A stretch of DNA of 64,000 nt. Source: Thiothrix sp. UBA5583. GTDB taxonomy: Bacteria; Pseudomonadota; Gammaproteobacteria; Thiotrichales; Thiotrichaceae. The notes beneath the pieces are model-generated. The model saw nothing but the letters and a program-made list of their open reading frames with translations, searched no databases and was not told where the DNA came from. The stretch spans positions 27,043 through 91,042 of the forward strand of contig DILV01000032.1 of NCBI GenBank assembly GCA_002425225.1, read 5' to 3'. Shown here piece by piece: positions 17,485 through 25,131 of this stretch. The position numbers and the translations under genes are program-made. Every line of letters begins with the position of its first letter. Positions within the stretch are counted from its first letter, which is position 1.

Positions 17485-18764
17485 CTGCATTAATCATTTT
17501 CACCTTATTGATGTTATTGATGCTCACCGGAATGCCCGTGTCGATTGCACTGGGTTTAACGGTCATGACTTTCCTGTTTACCATGACTTCTGTGCCGGTG
17601 GAATCGGTGGCGTTGAAGCTGTTCACGGGGATTGAAAAATTCGAGATCATGGCGATTCCGTTTTTTATCCTAGCCGGTAACTTCCTCACCCATGGTGGGG
17701 TGGCAAAACGCATGGTCAATTTTGCCACGTCGATGGTCGGGCATTGGTTCGGTGGTTTGGGCTTGGCGGGGGTGGTGGCTTGCGCTTTGTTTGCCGCCGT
17801 TTCTGGTTCCAGCCCGGCAACCGTGGTGGCGATTGGTTCAATTTTGTTACCAGCCATGGTACGGGCAGGTTTCCCCAAGGAATTCGGCGCGGGGGTGATT
17901 GCCTCTTCCGGTGGTTTGGGAATTTTGATTCCGCCCTCTATCGTGATGGTGATGTACGCAGTGGCAACCAACTCGTCGATTGGTGCGTTGTTTATCGCCG
18001 GGGTGGTTCCGGGGATTTTGCTGACGCTGTTTTTGGGTGGCATTACCTGGTATCGCGCCCGCAAAGGCAATTTCCCGCGCCAACCCAAAGCCAGTTGGAT
18101 GCAACGCCTGAAAGCTTTTAAAGATTCGGTGTGGGGTTTGCTGCTGATCGTGGTGGTGATGGGCGGGATTTACACCGGCATATTCACCCCGACGGAAGCA
18201 GCGGCGATGAGTGCGGTATACGCCTTTGTGATTGCGGTATTTGTCTACAAGGACTTGAGCCTGAAAGACATACCGCGCGTGCTGCTAAATTCCGCCAGCA
18301 TGTCTGCCATGTTGTTGTACATCATCACCAACGCGGTGCTGTTCTCCTTCCTGTTGACCAATGAAAACATTCCGCAATCATTGGCTTCGTGGATGACGGA
18401 ACAAGGCATGGGCATTATCACCTTCCTGATTGCGGTGAACATCCTGCTGCTGTTGGCGGGTAACTTTATGGAACCGTCCAGCATTATGCTGATTTTCGCA
18501 CCGATTTTATTCCCGATGGCAATGGCACTGGGGATTCATCCGGTACATTTCGGCATTATTATGGTGGTGAATATGGAAATCGGGATGATCACCCCGCCGG
18601 TGGGTTTGAATTTGTACGTCGCCTCAGGGATTACCAAAATGGGCTTGTCAGCACTCACCGTGGCGGTATTGCCCTGGCTGTACACCATGTTGGCGTTCCT
18701 GATGCTGATCACGTATGTGCCGGAAATCAGCCTGTGGTTGCCACGGGTCTTGGGGATGCTGTAA
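17481..18764 (+). CDS. dctM: TRAP transporter large permease DctM
   Basis: 427 residues with about 12 helices, the usual DctM length. LTGMPVSIALG at the N-terminus, GGLGLAGVVACALFAAVSGSS near 90 and LIPPSIVMVMYAVAT near 150 are family motifs, and ITPPVGLNLYVASGI near 371 is the second transport motif. It forms the sodium-coupled channel half of the DctPQM importer. A gap of 12 bases to the UspA gene suggests co-transcription. Confidence 0.94.
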   Translation: MTALIIFTLLMLLMLTGMPVSIALGLTVMTFLFTMTSVPVESVALKLFTGIEKFEIMAIPFFILAGNFLTHGGVAKRMVNFATSMVGHWFGGLGLAGVVACALFAAVSGSSPATVVAIGSILLPAMVRAGFPKEFGAGVIASSGGLGILIPPSIVMVMYAVATNSSIGALFIAGVVPGILLTLFLGGITWYRARKGNFPRQPKASWMQRLKAFKDSVWGLLLIVVVMGGIYTGIFTPTEAAAMSAVYAFVIAVFVYKDLSLKDIPRVLLNSASMSAMLLYIITNAVLFSFLLTNENIPQSLASWMTEQGMGIITFLIAVNILLLLAGNFMEPSSIMLIFAPILFPMAMALGIHPVHFGIIMVVNMEIGMITPPVGLNLYVASGITKMGLSALTVAVLPWLYTMLAFLMLITYVPEISLWLPRVLGML

Positions 18765-18776
18765 GGAGCTAGGAGC

Positions 18777-19268
18777 ATGAGTGAAATAAAACCGTTCCAA
18801 ACCATTTTGTACGCCACCAATCTGGGCACACACATGCGCCCAGTATTCCGGCAGGCGATCAATCTGGCACGGATTCACAAGGCAAAGATCATTATGTTGC
18901 ACGCGGTTGCACCCATTGGCACGACCGGCTCAGCGATCTTGTCGATGTACATGCCGGGCAAGGAAATCCACGACATCGAACAGGAAAGTATGCAGCAGGT
19001 GATTGAAACCATGCGCGAACGCCTGAAAAACTACTGTGCGGAAGAAGACGACATCTGCAAGGACAAGGACGAGTTGATCGACAAGATAGCGGTCAGCGCG
19101 GGCAATCCGGCGGATGTGATCAACTATTACGCAGAAACCCACGGGGTGGATTTGATCGTGATCGGCAGCCATACGCGGCAAGCAGGCGGGCATACCATGC
19201 TGGGGTCAACGGCGCGGACGGTGACGCAACACAGTAAAGTACCAGTGCTGATCATCCCCAACGGGTAA
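18777..19268 (+). CDS. UspA-family protein co-transcribed with TRAP transporter
   Basis: 163 residues, universal stress protein fold: the N-terminal strand FQTILYATNLG, and the ATP-binding type GSHTRQAGGHTMLGSTARTV motif near 131 with the expected G-2x-G-9x-G(S/T) pattern. It is the last gene of the dctPQM operon, followed by a terminator. A UspA protein at the end of a TRAP operon has a precedent in TeaD, which regulates the ectoine transporter TeaABC of Halomonas. A regulatory role here is inference. Confidence 0.88.
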   Translation: MSEIKPFQTILYATNLGTHMRPVFRQAINLARIHKAKIIMLHAVAPIGTTGSAILSMYMPGKEIHDIEQESMQQVIETMRERLKNYCAEEDDICKDKDELIDKIAVSAGNPADVINYYAETHGVDLIVIGSHTRQAGGHTMLGSTARTVTQHSKVPVLIIPNG

Positions 19269-19302
19269 AAAACCTGTTGCAAACCGTTTTGTGTGGAAGT
19301 TA

Positions 19303-19339
19303 CGCCTGCCCGAATTCAGCATCGGCAGGCGTTTTTTTT
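19303..19339 (+). terminator. Intrinsic terminator of the TRAP-UspA operon
   Basis: CGCCTGCC / GGCAGGCG stem (19303-19310 with 19324-19331), 13-base loop, then eight T residues. Confidence 0.85.
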
Positions 19340-19457
19340 GTGCCGCACATGACCCGTTTCCCGTCACTTTACACTAGAACCAGCGATCAATAAGGAATGC
19401 GGGCAAGATAAAAAAACGAGTTGGCTGATCCCTTGATCGGGGCGACAAATTTTGGCA

Positions 19458-19787
19458 TCACTGCTCCATGTCAGACTGCTGCTGACGCTCACGCCAATAC
19501 GCCAGCGCTTCAGCAAAATCCTCCAGACTGATGCTGACAGGCTCCGCATAATCATCACCATACAGTTCCTCAACCACAACCTCCTGTGGCTGCAACTGCA
19601 CAAAATAACTGTTACCGCTGAGGGAGTAAGGCTTGGCTGCGGGGGTTTTCCTGATCTTGTCCAAAGCTGCCTGCAAGGTAGCCAGCATGGTCAGGTTGCT
19701 TTGCACATCCAGCAGCAAAAAGGCAGCGGTAGCAGCATGGCCTGCGCCTTGTTGTTGCCATTGCTGCCATTCGTGTTCATGTATCAT
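19458..19787 (-). CDS. Small acidic protein downstream of EndoU lipoprotein, possible partner
   Basis: 109 residues, no recognised domain. It is Gln- and Glu-rich, with a possible strand-rich middle (NSYFVQLQPQEVVVEELYG) and an acidic helix SLEDFAEALAYWRE at the end. It has no signal peptide. It starts 24 bases after the stop of an EndoU-domain gene on the same strand. Small acidic proteins placed like this are often immunity proteins of nuclease toxins. That role is a suggestion only. Confidence 0.6.
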   Translation of the reverse strand: MIHEHEWQQWQQQGAGHAATAAFLLLDVQSNLTMLATLQAALDKIRKTPAAKPYSLSGNSYFVQLQPQEVVVEELYGDDYAEPVSISLEDFAEALAYWRERQQQSDMEQ

Positions 19788-19811
19788 CGGGATTGTTCCT
19801 CAAGCAGCGGG

Positions 19812-20411
19812 TTAGCGTAGGGGAAACGCGGTGTTGACACCACCACGGGACGACGATGCACCTGCAATCAGATAAGGCGTGCCGTCAGCACTGCGGCAAT
19901 AAGCATCTGACTGATCCTGTTTGGGGGCATTAGCCCCGCACCATGCCCACTTGGGTGCGCTTTGTGGGCAATCTTGCTGATTGCGGGCGGCATACCCGAT
20001 GGTGTTGATCACTTGGGTAGGGGTGCAATGATCAGGATAAAAGGTGGAAAACTTGTTTTCGCTCTTGTTGCCGCCCCATTCCCATTGCCCGGCATAAATG
20101 CCCTGCTTGTTGGGTTTTTGGGTGATGCGTACATTGGCTACTGTTTGCGGATCATGGCCTTGCGGGCGTGAATGGAAACCTGCCACCCGCCCCTTGTTGT
20201 TCAACTCGCCGCAAAAGATATGCGCGTAATTGATCTCGACACCATTACTTGCCTTGACCCACTGATGTGAGGGACAGGTAACGCTTGCTGTGTTGGTGCT
20301 GGTAACGCCAGCGGTTGGCTGGTTGCTTTCCTGCGCGGGTTTGCAAGCCACCAGACCAATAGCGACCACACCCAGCGTTGCCCAAAACATTGGTTGATGG
20401 TGATGCCCCAT
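19812..20411 (-). CDS. EndoU-domain lipoprotein (predicted RNase fold)
   Basis: 199 residues from the ATG at 20411, which has GGGAG 8 bases upstream; an upstream ATG at 20444 has no such site. A lipoprotein signal is visible: hydrophobic WATLGVVAIGLVAC with the lipobox Cys near residue 23. The rest matches the bacterial EndoU nuclease family: INYAHIFCGE with the first His, GRVAGFHSRPQG with the second His, KFSTFYPDHCTPTQV and the C-terminal GGVNTAFP. Several cysteines suggest a periplasmic or surface location. Family members cleave RNA and often serve as contact-dependent toxins. A lipid-anchored form without a delivery domain is unusual. Activity is not shown. Confidence 0.75.
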   Translation of the reverse strand: MGHHHQPMFWATLGVVAIGLVACKPAQESNQPTAGVTSTNTASVTCPSHQWVKASNGVEINYAHIFCGELNNKGRVAGFHSRPQGHDPQTVANVRITQKPNKQGIYAGQWEWGGNKSENKFSTFYPDHCTPTQVINTIGYAARNQQDCPQSAPKWAWCGANAPKQDQSDAYCRSADGTPYLIAGASSSRGGVNTAFPLR

Positions 20412-20495
20412 GCCATCTACTCCCAGGATGCGAAAAAGGTGCATCCTAACCCATTCGGCGCAAAAGTGCCTGTCAGAGTGGCGGGCGGCTCGTGG

Positions 20496-21197
20496 CTAAA
20501 TTGCAATATACCGCCACCCGTTCCGCATGTGCTGTACCACGAATTCTACCGCTGATGGCGCCACTTCCGTACCTTCCACCAGCTCCACCATCTCGTCACG
20601 TTGCTTGTAGGCATACAGGGTATTGCTGCACGCCACAAAACGCAGATGCGGGTATTGCTGGCTCATCTGAAAAATGCGCCCTTCGTGCCGGGTTGTCCCC
20701 AACCGCAGCAAATCAAGACCTTCCGCACTGGTGACTACGTATACGCTACCATCGGTTTTTGCCACTTGTGTCGCCAGCGTTTCTGCCTTGTTCAGGGTTT
20801 TTTCCAGCTTGGCAGGCTCGTGCGAATCGAGAAACACGATGAAACGATTGTCATGCGCGGCAGCATTGTCGAGCGTCAACCCTTCCACAGCATTCCAGCG
20901 TGAAAGGTAATGGTTACCTGCCGCCCCCGCCAGCAGGGTCAAGGCAAAAGCCAGCACATAACCAGCAGCCAGTCGCCAGTAGGTTGTGCTGCGCCGATGC
21001 GCGACAGGTGCTGTTGCTGAGGGCAACGGGTAAGCCGACTGTACCATGTGCCTGATGCGCTGGATTTCGCACAGTTCCTTTTGCAAGCCAAGGTCGGTTT
21101 CCAGCAGCGCCAGCACCTGACGGCTTTGCTCCGCATCCAGTTGTCCGTCAGCGAGGGCGTGCAGCCGGTCGCGGATGGAAGACTGTTCCCAATTCAT
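20496..21197 (-). CDS. Anti-sigma factor with C-terminal DsrE-like domain
   Basis: 233 residues. The N-terminus (about 1-60) looks like a cytoplasmic anti-sigma domain (RLHALADGQLDAEQSRQVLALL, then a RIRHMVQSAYPLP helix). One membrane helix follows (about 74-97, LAAGYVLAFALTLLAGAAG). The part beyond the membrane (about 110-233) matches DsrE/DsrF-like proteins: RFIVFLDSHEP, VVTSAEGLDLLR, the conserved Cys in LRFVACSNTLYAY, and the ending VEGTEVAPSAVEFVVQHMRNGW. The ATG overlaps the sigma-factor stop by 4 bp. DsrE proteins bind or transfer sulfane sulfur in the cytoplasm; here the domain is predicted to face the periplasm. With soxB next door it may sense a sulfur compound and release the sigma factor. 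That function is inferred. Confidence 0.8.
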   Translation of the reverse strand: MNWEQSSIRDRLHALADGQLDAEQSRQVLALLETDLGLQKELCEIQRIRHMVQSAYPLPSATAPVAHRRSTTYWRLAAGYVLAFALTLLAGAAGNHYLSRWNAVEGLTLDNAAAHDNRFIVFLDSHEPAKLEKTLNKAETLATQVAKTDGSVYVVTSAEGLDLLRLGTTRHEGRIFQMSQQYPHLRFVACSNTLYAYKQRDEMVELVEGTEVAPSAVEFVVQHMRNGWRYIAI

Positions 21198-21733
21198 TTC
21201 ACTCTCCTTAGATAGCGAACATTGTCCGCCGTGCGTATGCCTTGCAGACGTTTTTTCATGTTGTCACGGGCACGGCTCAAACGGCTCATGACCGTGCCCA
21301 GCGGAATCTCGAGGATGAGCGCTACCTGTTCGTAACTGCACCCTTCCAGATCGACCAGGGTCATGACCTGACGCTGCCCCAGTGGCAGCGAAGCCACTGC
21401 TGCCTGTACCTGTTCCGACAACTGGTCGGAAGCAAAACGCTGCTCCGGGCAGTCGGTGCAGGTCAGTTCTATCCCGTCGATGTCAAATTCCGGGCGGCGG
21501 GTACGCAGGTACTCCATCCAGCAGTTATGCAGGATTTTGTACAGCCATGCCCCAAGACGCTCGTCATCCTTGAGTTGCTCCTGCTTTTCCAGTGCTTTGG
21601 TCAACGTATCCTGAACCAGATCGTCTGCCAGTACCGGGTCGCCGCACCAGGCTAGTGCCATGCGATGCAAACGCGGACGTTGTTCCGACAACTGACGGTC
21701 AAGCCGGTTAAAACGAAAATAATGGCTCAACAT
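21194..21733 (-). CDS. ECF-type RNA polymerase sigma factor
   Basis: 179 residues from the ATG at 21733. Region 2 (PRLHRMALAWCGDPVLADDLVQDTLTKAL, split near residue 20) and region 4 (LPLGQRQVMTLVDLEGCSYEQVA with the LEIPLGTVMSRLSRAR helix-turn-helix) are clear. Two extra cysteines occur in the linker (ELTCTDCPE). An upstream ATG at 21793 would extend into the promoter region. It is co-transcribed with the anti-sigma gene and divergent from soxB, with 157 bp between start codons. The likely targets are its own operon and possibly soxB. Confidence 0.9.
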   Translation of the reverse strand: MLSHYFRFNRLDRQLSEQRPRLHRMALAWCGDPVLADDLVQDTLTKALEKQEQLKDDERLGAWLYKILHNCWMEYLRTRRPEFDIDGIELTCTDCPEQRFASDQLSEQVQAAVASLPLGQRQVMTLVDLEGCSYEQVALILEIPLGTVMSRLSRARDNMKKRLQGIRTADNVRYLRRVK

Positions 21734-21782
21734 TCTTGTAATGCTCTCTAGCGGTTTCCACGGATGATGCCGAAAACCCGTG

Positions 21783-21825
21783 AAATATTCCAAAAAAGAT
21801 GGAATATTTTGTACTTCACCCCGTC
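21783..21825. promoter_or_regulatory. Inverted repeat and candidate ECF promoter between sigma factor and soxB
   Basis: Perfect 9-bp inverted repeat AAATATTCC / GGAATATTT (21783-21791 and 21801-21809, 9-base spacer). The right arm also reads as an ECF-like -35 element GGAATA followed 15 bases later by CGTC (21822-21825), pointing toward soxB. It may be an operator, a promoter, or both. Confidence 0.45.
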
Positions 21826-21890
21826 ACTCTCCCATCGTGAAATCATTTCCTATCGCAAAACAACGTCAAACGTTTGAGGAGAGCAACAAC

Positions 21891-23636
21891 GTGAGTATGA
21901 ATCGCCGCGAATTTCTGCAAATGCTGGCAGCCGCCAGTGCCGCCGGTTTCAGCCTGAACAGTGCCTTTGCCGCCGACGCCAGCAAGGAAGGCAGCAAAAC
22001 TGATGCAAAAGCCCCTTCCAACCCGTATGAGTTGCCCAAATTCGGCAATGTTTCGGTCATGCACTACACCGACTGCCACGCCCAGCTCCTGCCCATTTAT
22101 TACCGTGAACCCAATGTCAACATCGGTATTGGCAAGATGAAAGGCGCAGTGCCGCATTTGGTCGGCGAGCATTTCCTGAAAAAGTACGGCATTGAACCCG
22201 GCACGATGGATGCTCATGCCTTCACCTATCTGGACTACGACGCAGCCGCGAAGAAATACGGCAAGGTCGGTGGTTTTGCCCACCTGAAAACCCTGGTGGA
22301 TCAGGTACGGGCGCAACGCCCCGGCAGCCTGTTGCTGGATGGAGGTGATACCTGGCAAGGCTCCTGGACTTCCCTGAAAACCAATGCACAGGACATGGTG
22401 GATGCCCAGCTCGCCCTGGGTGTGAACGTGATGACTCCGCACTGGGAAATGACCTTCGGTGCTGATCGCGTGAAAGAAGTCATCGAAAAGGATTTTGCAG
22501 GCAAGATTGATTTCGTGGCGCAAAACGTGATCAGCAACGACTTTGAAGAGCCGGTGTTTGCCCCGTATGTGATCAAGGAAATCAACGGTACGCCAGTTGC
22601 CATCATTGGTCAGGCATTCCCGTATGTGCCGGTTGCCAACCCGCGCCATATGGTTCCTGACTGGAGCTTTGGCATCCGTGATGACCGGATGCAGGAAATG
22701 GTCGATGAGGCCCGAGGCAAAGGGGCAAAAGTGGTGATAGTCCTGTCCCACAACGGCATGGACGTTGACCTGAAAATGGCGAGTAAAGTTACCGGCATTG
22801 ACGCGATTATGGGCGGTCATACCCATGACGGCGTATTCCAGCCAGTGGTAGTCGAAAACGCAGGCGGCAAGACCCTTGTCACCAACGCCGGTTCCAACGG
22901 CAAATTCCTTGGCGTGCTCGATCTGGAAGTGAAAGACGGCAAGGTGGCAGATTATCGTTACAAACTGCTGCCGGTCTTCTCCAACCTGTTGGAACCCAAC
23001 AAGGACATGCAGGCACTGATCGACAAAATCCGCGAACCTTACAAGAAGGAACTGGCGGAAGAACTCGCGGTGTGTGACGAAACCCTCTACCGTCGCGGCA
23101 ACTTCAACGGCACATTCGACCAGTTGATCTGTAACGCACTGATGGAAGGGCTGGATGCACCGATCGCGTTCTCACCCGGTTTCCGCTGGGGTACATCGGT
23201 ACTGCCGGGTCAGCCGATCACATTCGAGCACGTGGCTGACCAGACCGCCATTACCTATGGCACTGTCACCCGCAACGAAATGGCAGGCGAAATGATCAAG
23301 ACCATTCTGGAAGACGTGGCAGACAACCTGTTCAACGCCGATCCTTACTACCAGCAAGGCGGCGACATGGTGCGCGTGGGTGGCCTGAAATTCAGTTTCG
23401 ACCCGACTGCCAAAATGGGTGAACGTGTCAGCGACATGGAACTGAACGGCAAACCACTGGATGCGAAGAAAACCTACCCGGTAGCAGGCTGGGCAAGCGT
23501 GCAGGAAGAAGTGCCCAAGAACAAGCAAATCTGGGAAGTGGTTGCTGATTACCTGCGCAGCAAGAAAACCATCGGTAAGATCGAACTCAACACGCCAAAG
23601 CTGAAAAATGTCGACGGCAACGAAGGTCTGGCTTAA
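21891..23636 (+). CDS. soxB: Thiosulfohydrolase SoxB
   Basis: 581 residues. It hydrolyses sulfate from SoxYZ-bound thiosulfonate in the periplasm, using a dinuclear manganese site. A twin-arginine signal (NRREFLQMLAAASAAGF, cut after AFA) matches Tat export of folded SoxB. Metallophosphatase motifs: MHYTDCHAQLLP near 50, LLDGGDTWQGSW near 147, a PHWEMTFG segment, VLSHNGMDVDL near 285, and GGHTHDG near 307. The GTG at 21891 is preferred since AGGAG lies 9 bases upstream; the ATG at 21897 is 15 bases away. It stands alone, not next to soxXYZA, as in other Thiothrix-type genomes. A terminator follows. Confidence 0.95.
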   Translation: MSMNRREFLQMLAAASAAGFSLNSAFAADASKEGSKTDAKAPSNPYELPKFGNVSVMHYTDCHAQLLPIYYREPNVNIGIGKMKGAVPHLVGEHFLKKYGIEPGTMDAHAFTYLDYDAAAKKYGKVGGFAHLKTLVDQVRAQRPGSLLLDGGDTWQGSWTSLKTNAQDMVDAQLALGVNVMTPHWEMTFGADRVKEVIEKDFAGKIDFVAQNVISNDFEEPVFAPYVIKEINGTPVAIIGQAFPYVPVANPRHMVPDWSFGIRDDRMQEMVDEARGKGAKVVIVLSHNGMDVDLKMASKVTGIDAIMGGHTHDGVFQPVVVENAGGKTLVTNAGSNGKFLGVLDLEVKDGKVADYRYKLLPVFSNLLEPNKDMQALIDKIREPYKKELAEELAVCDETLYRRGNFNGTFDQLICNALMEGLDAPIAFSPGFRWGTSVLPGQPITFEHVADQTAITYGTVTRNEMAGEMIKTILEDVADNLFNADPYYQQGGDMVRVGGLKFSFDPTAKMGERVSDMELNGKPLDAKKTYPVAGWASVQEEVPKNKQIWEVVADYLRSKKTIGKIELNTPKLKNVDGNEGLA

Positions 23637-23676
23637 GCATTCCTAACTCCTGCCGGGCTTATGCCTGTGCAGTTTG

Positions 23677-23701
23677 GGCGAACCTGCGGGTTCGCCTTTT
23701 T
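23677..23701 (+). terminator. Intrinsic terminator of soxB
   Basis: GGCGAACC / GGTTCGCC stem (23677-23684, 23689-23696) followed by five T residues. Confidence 0.85.
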
Positions 23702-23714
23702 GTTGGCGTAATCG

Positions 23715-24035
23715 TTACGGGCACTGCCCTGCCACATACCCGCGCACTTTTGGGTCAGCGCAAGCGGTACAATCATTGGAAAACATCACCTGTTCCTCGG
23801 ATGGGCAGGGTGTGGTCACACAGCGGATTCCCGTATCCTTGCTGGCGCAGACCGGCGCATAAATTTCGTAACAGATTTCAGGGCGTGGATTCTGGCAGGT
23901 GACGAAACCATTATCACCACTGCCTTGCCCCTTGATGGCGGAAATATCCGGTTCCTGGGCGTCTGAACGGCTACAACCGGACAGGGAGAACGCCAGTAAC
24001 ATGCTCCCTATCAGCAGCATTCCTGACTTTTGCAT
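23715..24035 (-). CDS. Kazal-like Cys-rich lipoprotein
   Basis: 106 residues with a lipoprotein signal (LLIGSMLLAFSLSGC, lipobox Cys near 20). The C-terminal part has the spacing of a Kazal-type protease-inhibitor domain: CYEIYAPVCAS, then MFSNDCTACADP and a final GQC, with an extra C-TTP-C pair inserted. GAGG sits 7 bases before the ATG at 24035, and the longer frame upstream is spurious. Kazal domains block serine proteases. Protease protection or another binding role is possible. The gene is alone between soxB and the methyltransferase. Confidence 0.7.
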   Translation of the reverse strand: MQKSGMLLIGSMLLAFSLSGCSRSDAQEPDISAIKGQGSGDNGFVTCQNPRPEICYEIYAPVCASKDTGIRCVTTPCPSEEQVMFSNDCTACADPKVRGYVAGQCP

Positions 24036-24135
24036 ACATGACCTCGCGAATGGATTTGTTTTGTAACACTCAACAACTTGCAGCAACCCGCCGTAATCCG
24101 TACCCTTACCACATTCTTTTGCCTGGAGCCTGCAC

Positions 24136-24789
24136 GTGAATCTGGAACAAGCCCGCTTTAACATGATCGAACAGCAGATACGTCCGTGGGATGTACTGAA
24201 TGAGACCGTTCTCAGCACCATTGGTTTTATTCCCCGTGAGAATTTTGTCCCACCCGTACACCGGAAGCTGGCATTTGCCGACATCGAAATCCCGCTGGGG
24301 CACGACGAGTACATGATGCACCCGCGTATCGAAGCCAAAATGCTGCAAGCACTTGCCATCACCAAGAATGACACCTGCCTGGAAATCGGGACAGGCAGCG
24401 GGTTTGTTACTGCCTGCATGGCTCATCTTAGCAAACATGTGGATAGCGTCGACATCCATGAAGCGTTTACCCGACAGGCGGAAGAACGCCTGCTGGAAAT
24501 GGAAATGAAGAACTACAGCCTGCACACCGGCAATGCCATGCGTGGCTGGACTTCAGGTCAACTATACAACGTGATTGCGATCACAGGTTCGGTTCCCGCC
24601 TATGTTGCACGCTTTGAAGAGCAGCTTGCACCTGGCGGTCGCCTGTTCATCGTGGTCGGTACGGGTGCAAACATGCAGGCCATGCTGGTAACACGTCAGG
24701 AAAACGGCGAATACACACGCACCAACCTGTTTGAAACCAGCCTCAAGGCACTTGACGGTGCCAGTAGCGGCAGCACTTTCGTTTTCTGA
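24136..24789 (+). CDS. Protein-L-isoaspartate O-methyltransferase family protein
   Basis: 217 residues, SAM-dependent methyltransferase with the PIMT N-terminus (NMIEQQIRPWDVL, then PRENFVP) and SAM motif CLEIGTGSGFVTACMA near 77, DSVDIHEAF and LAPGGRLFIVVGTG near 165. The shorter C-terminus and N-terminal RPWDVL are typical of the PIMT-like paralogue found upstream of tolC in proteobacteria. Repair of isoaspartyl residues is likely but not certain. It is followed directly by a rhodanese gene. Confidence 0.88.
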   Translation: MNLEQARFNMIEQQIRPWDVLNETVLSTIGFIPRENFVPPVHRKLAFADIEIPLGHDEYMMHPRIEAKMLQALAITKNDTCLEIGTGSGFVTACMAHLSKHVDSVDIHEAFTRQAEERLLEMEMKNYSLHTGNAMRGWTSGQLYNVIAITGSVPAYVARFEEQLAPGGRLFIVVGTGANMQAMLVTRQENGEYTRTNLFETSLKALDGASSGSTFVF

Positions 24790-24793
24790 CCCC

Positions 24794-25111
24794 ATGCGCC
24801 AGTGGACACCCCAGGAACTTGCCGGACATCTGGAAAATCCCCAGCAAAAGGTACAAATGCTGGATGTACGCGAGCCTTGGGAATACGCTATTGTCCATTT
24901 CGAGGGCTCCACCCTTATCCCGCTGGGCAGACTGTTGCAGGAAATGGCTACACTGGACAAAAGCAAAGAATGGCTGGTGGTGTGCCACCACGGTATCCGT
25001 AGCGCACACGCCTGTTATTTCATGGAACGCAGCGGCTTTCACGTGATCAATCTGACAGGTGGCATTGATCGGTGGGCAAGGGAAATTGACCCCGACATGC
25101 CGGTTTACTGA
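24794..25111 (+). CDS. Rhodanese-like sulfurtransferase domain protein
   Basis: 105 residues, single rhodanese domain. MLDVREPWEYAIVHFEGS near 22, and the active-site loop VVCHHGIRSAHAC near 65 with catalytic Cys, then NLTGGIDRWARE. The ATG at 24794 is 4 bases after the methyltransferase stop; the upstream in-frame start would overlap that gene. Rhodaneses carry sulfane sulfur as Cys persulfide. Its partner here is unknown. Confidence 0.9.
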   Translation: MRQWTPQELAGHLENPQQKVQMLDVREPWEYAIVHFEGSTLIPLGRLLQEMATLDKSKEWLVVCHHGIRSAHACYFMERSGFHVINLTGGIDRWAREIDPDMPVY

Positions 25112-25131
25112 CCTATGAGACATATATCATC

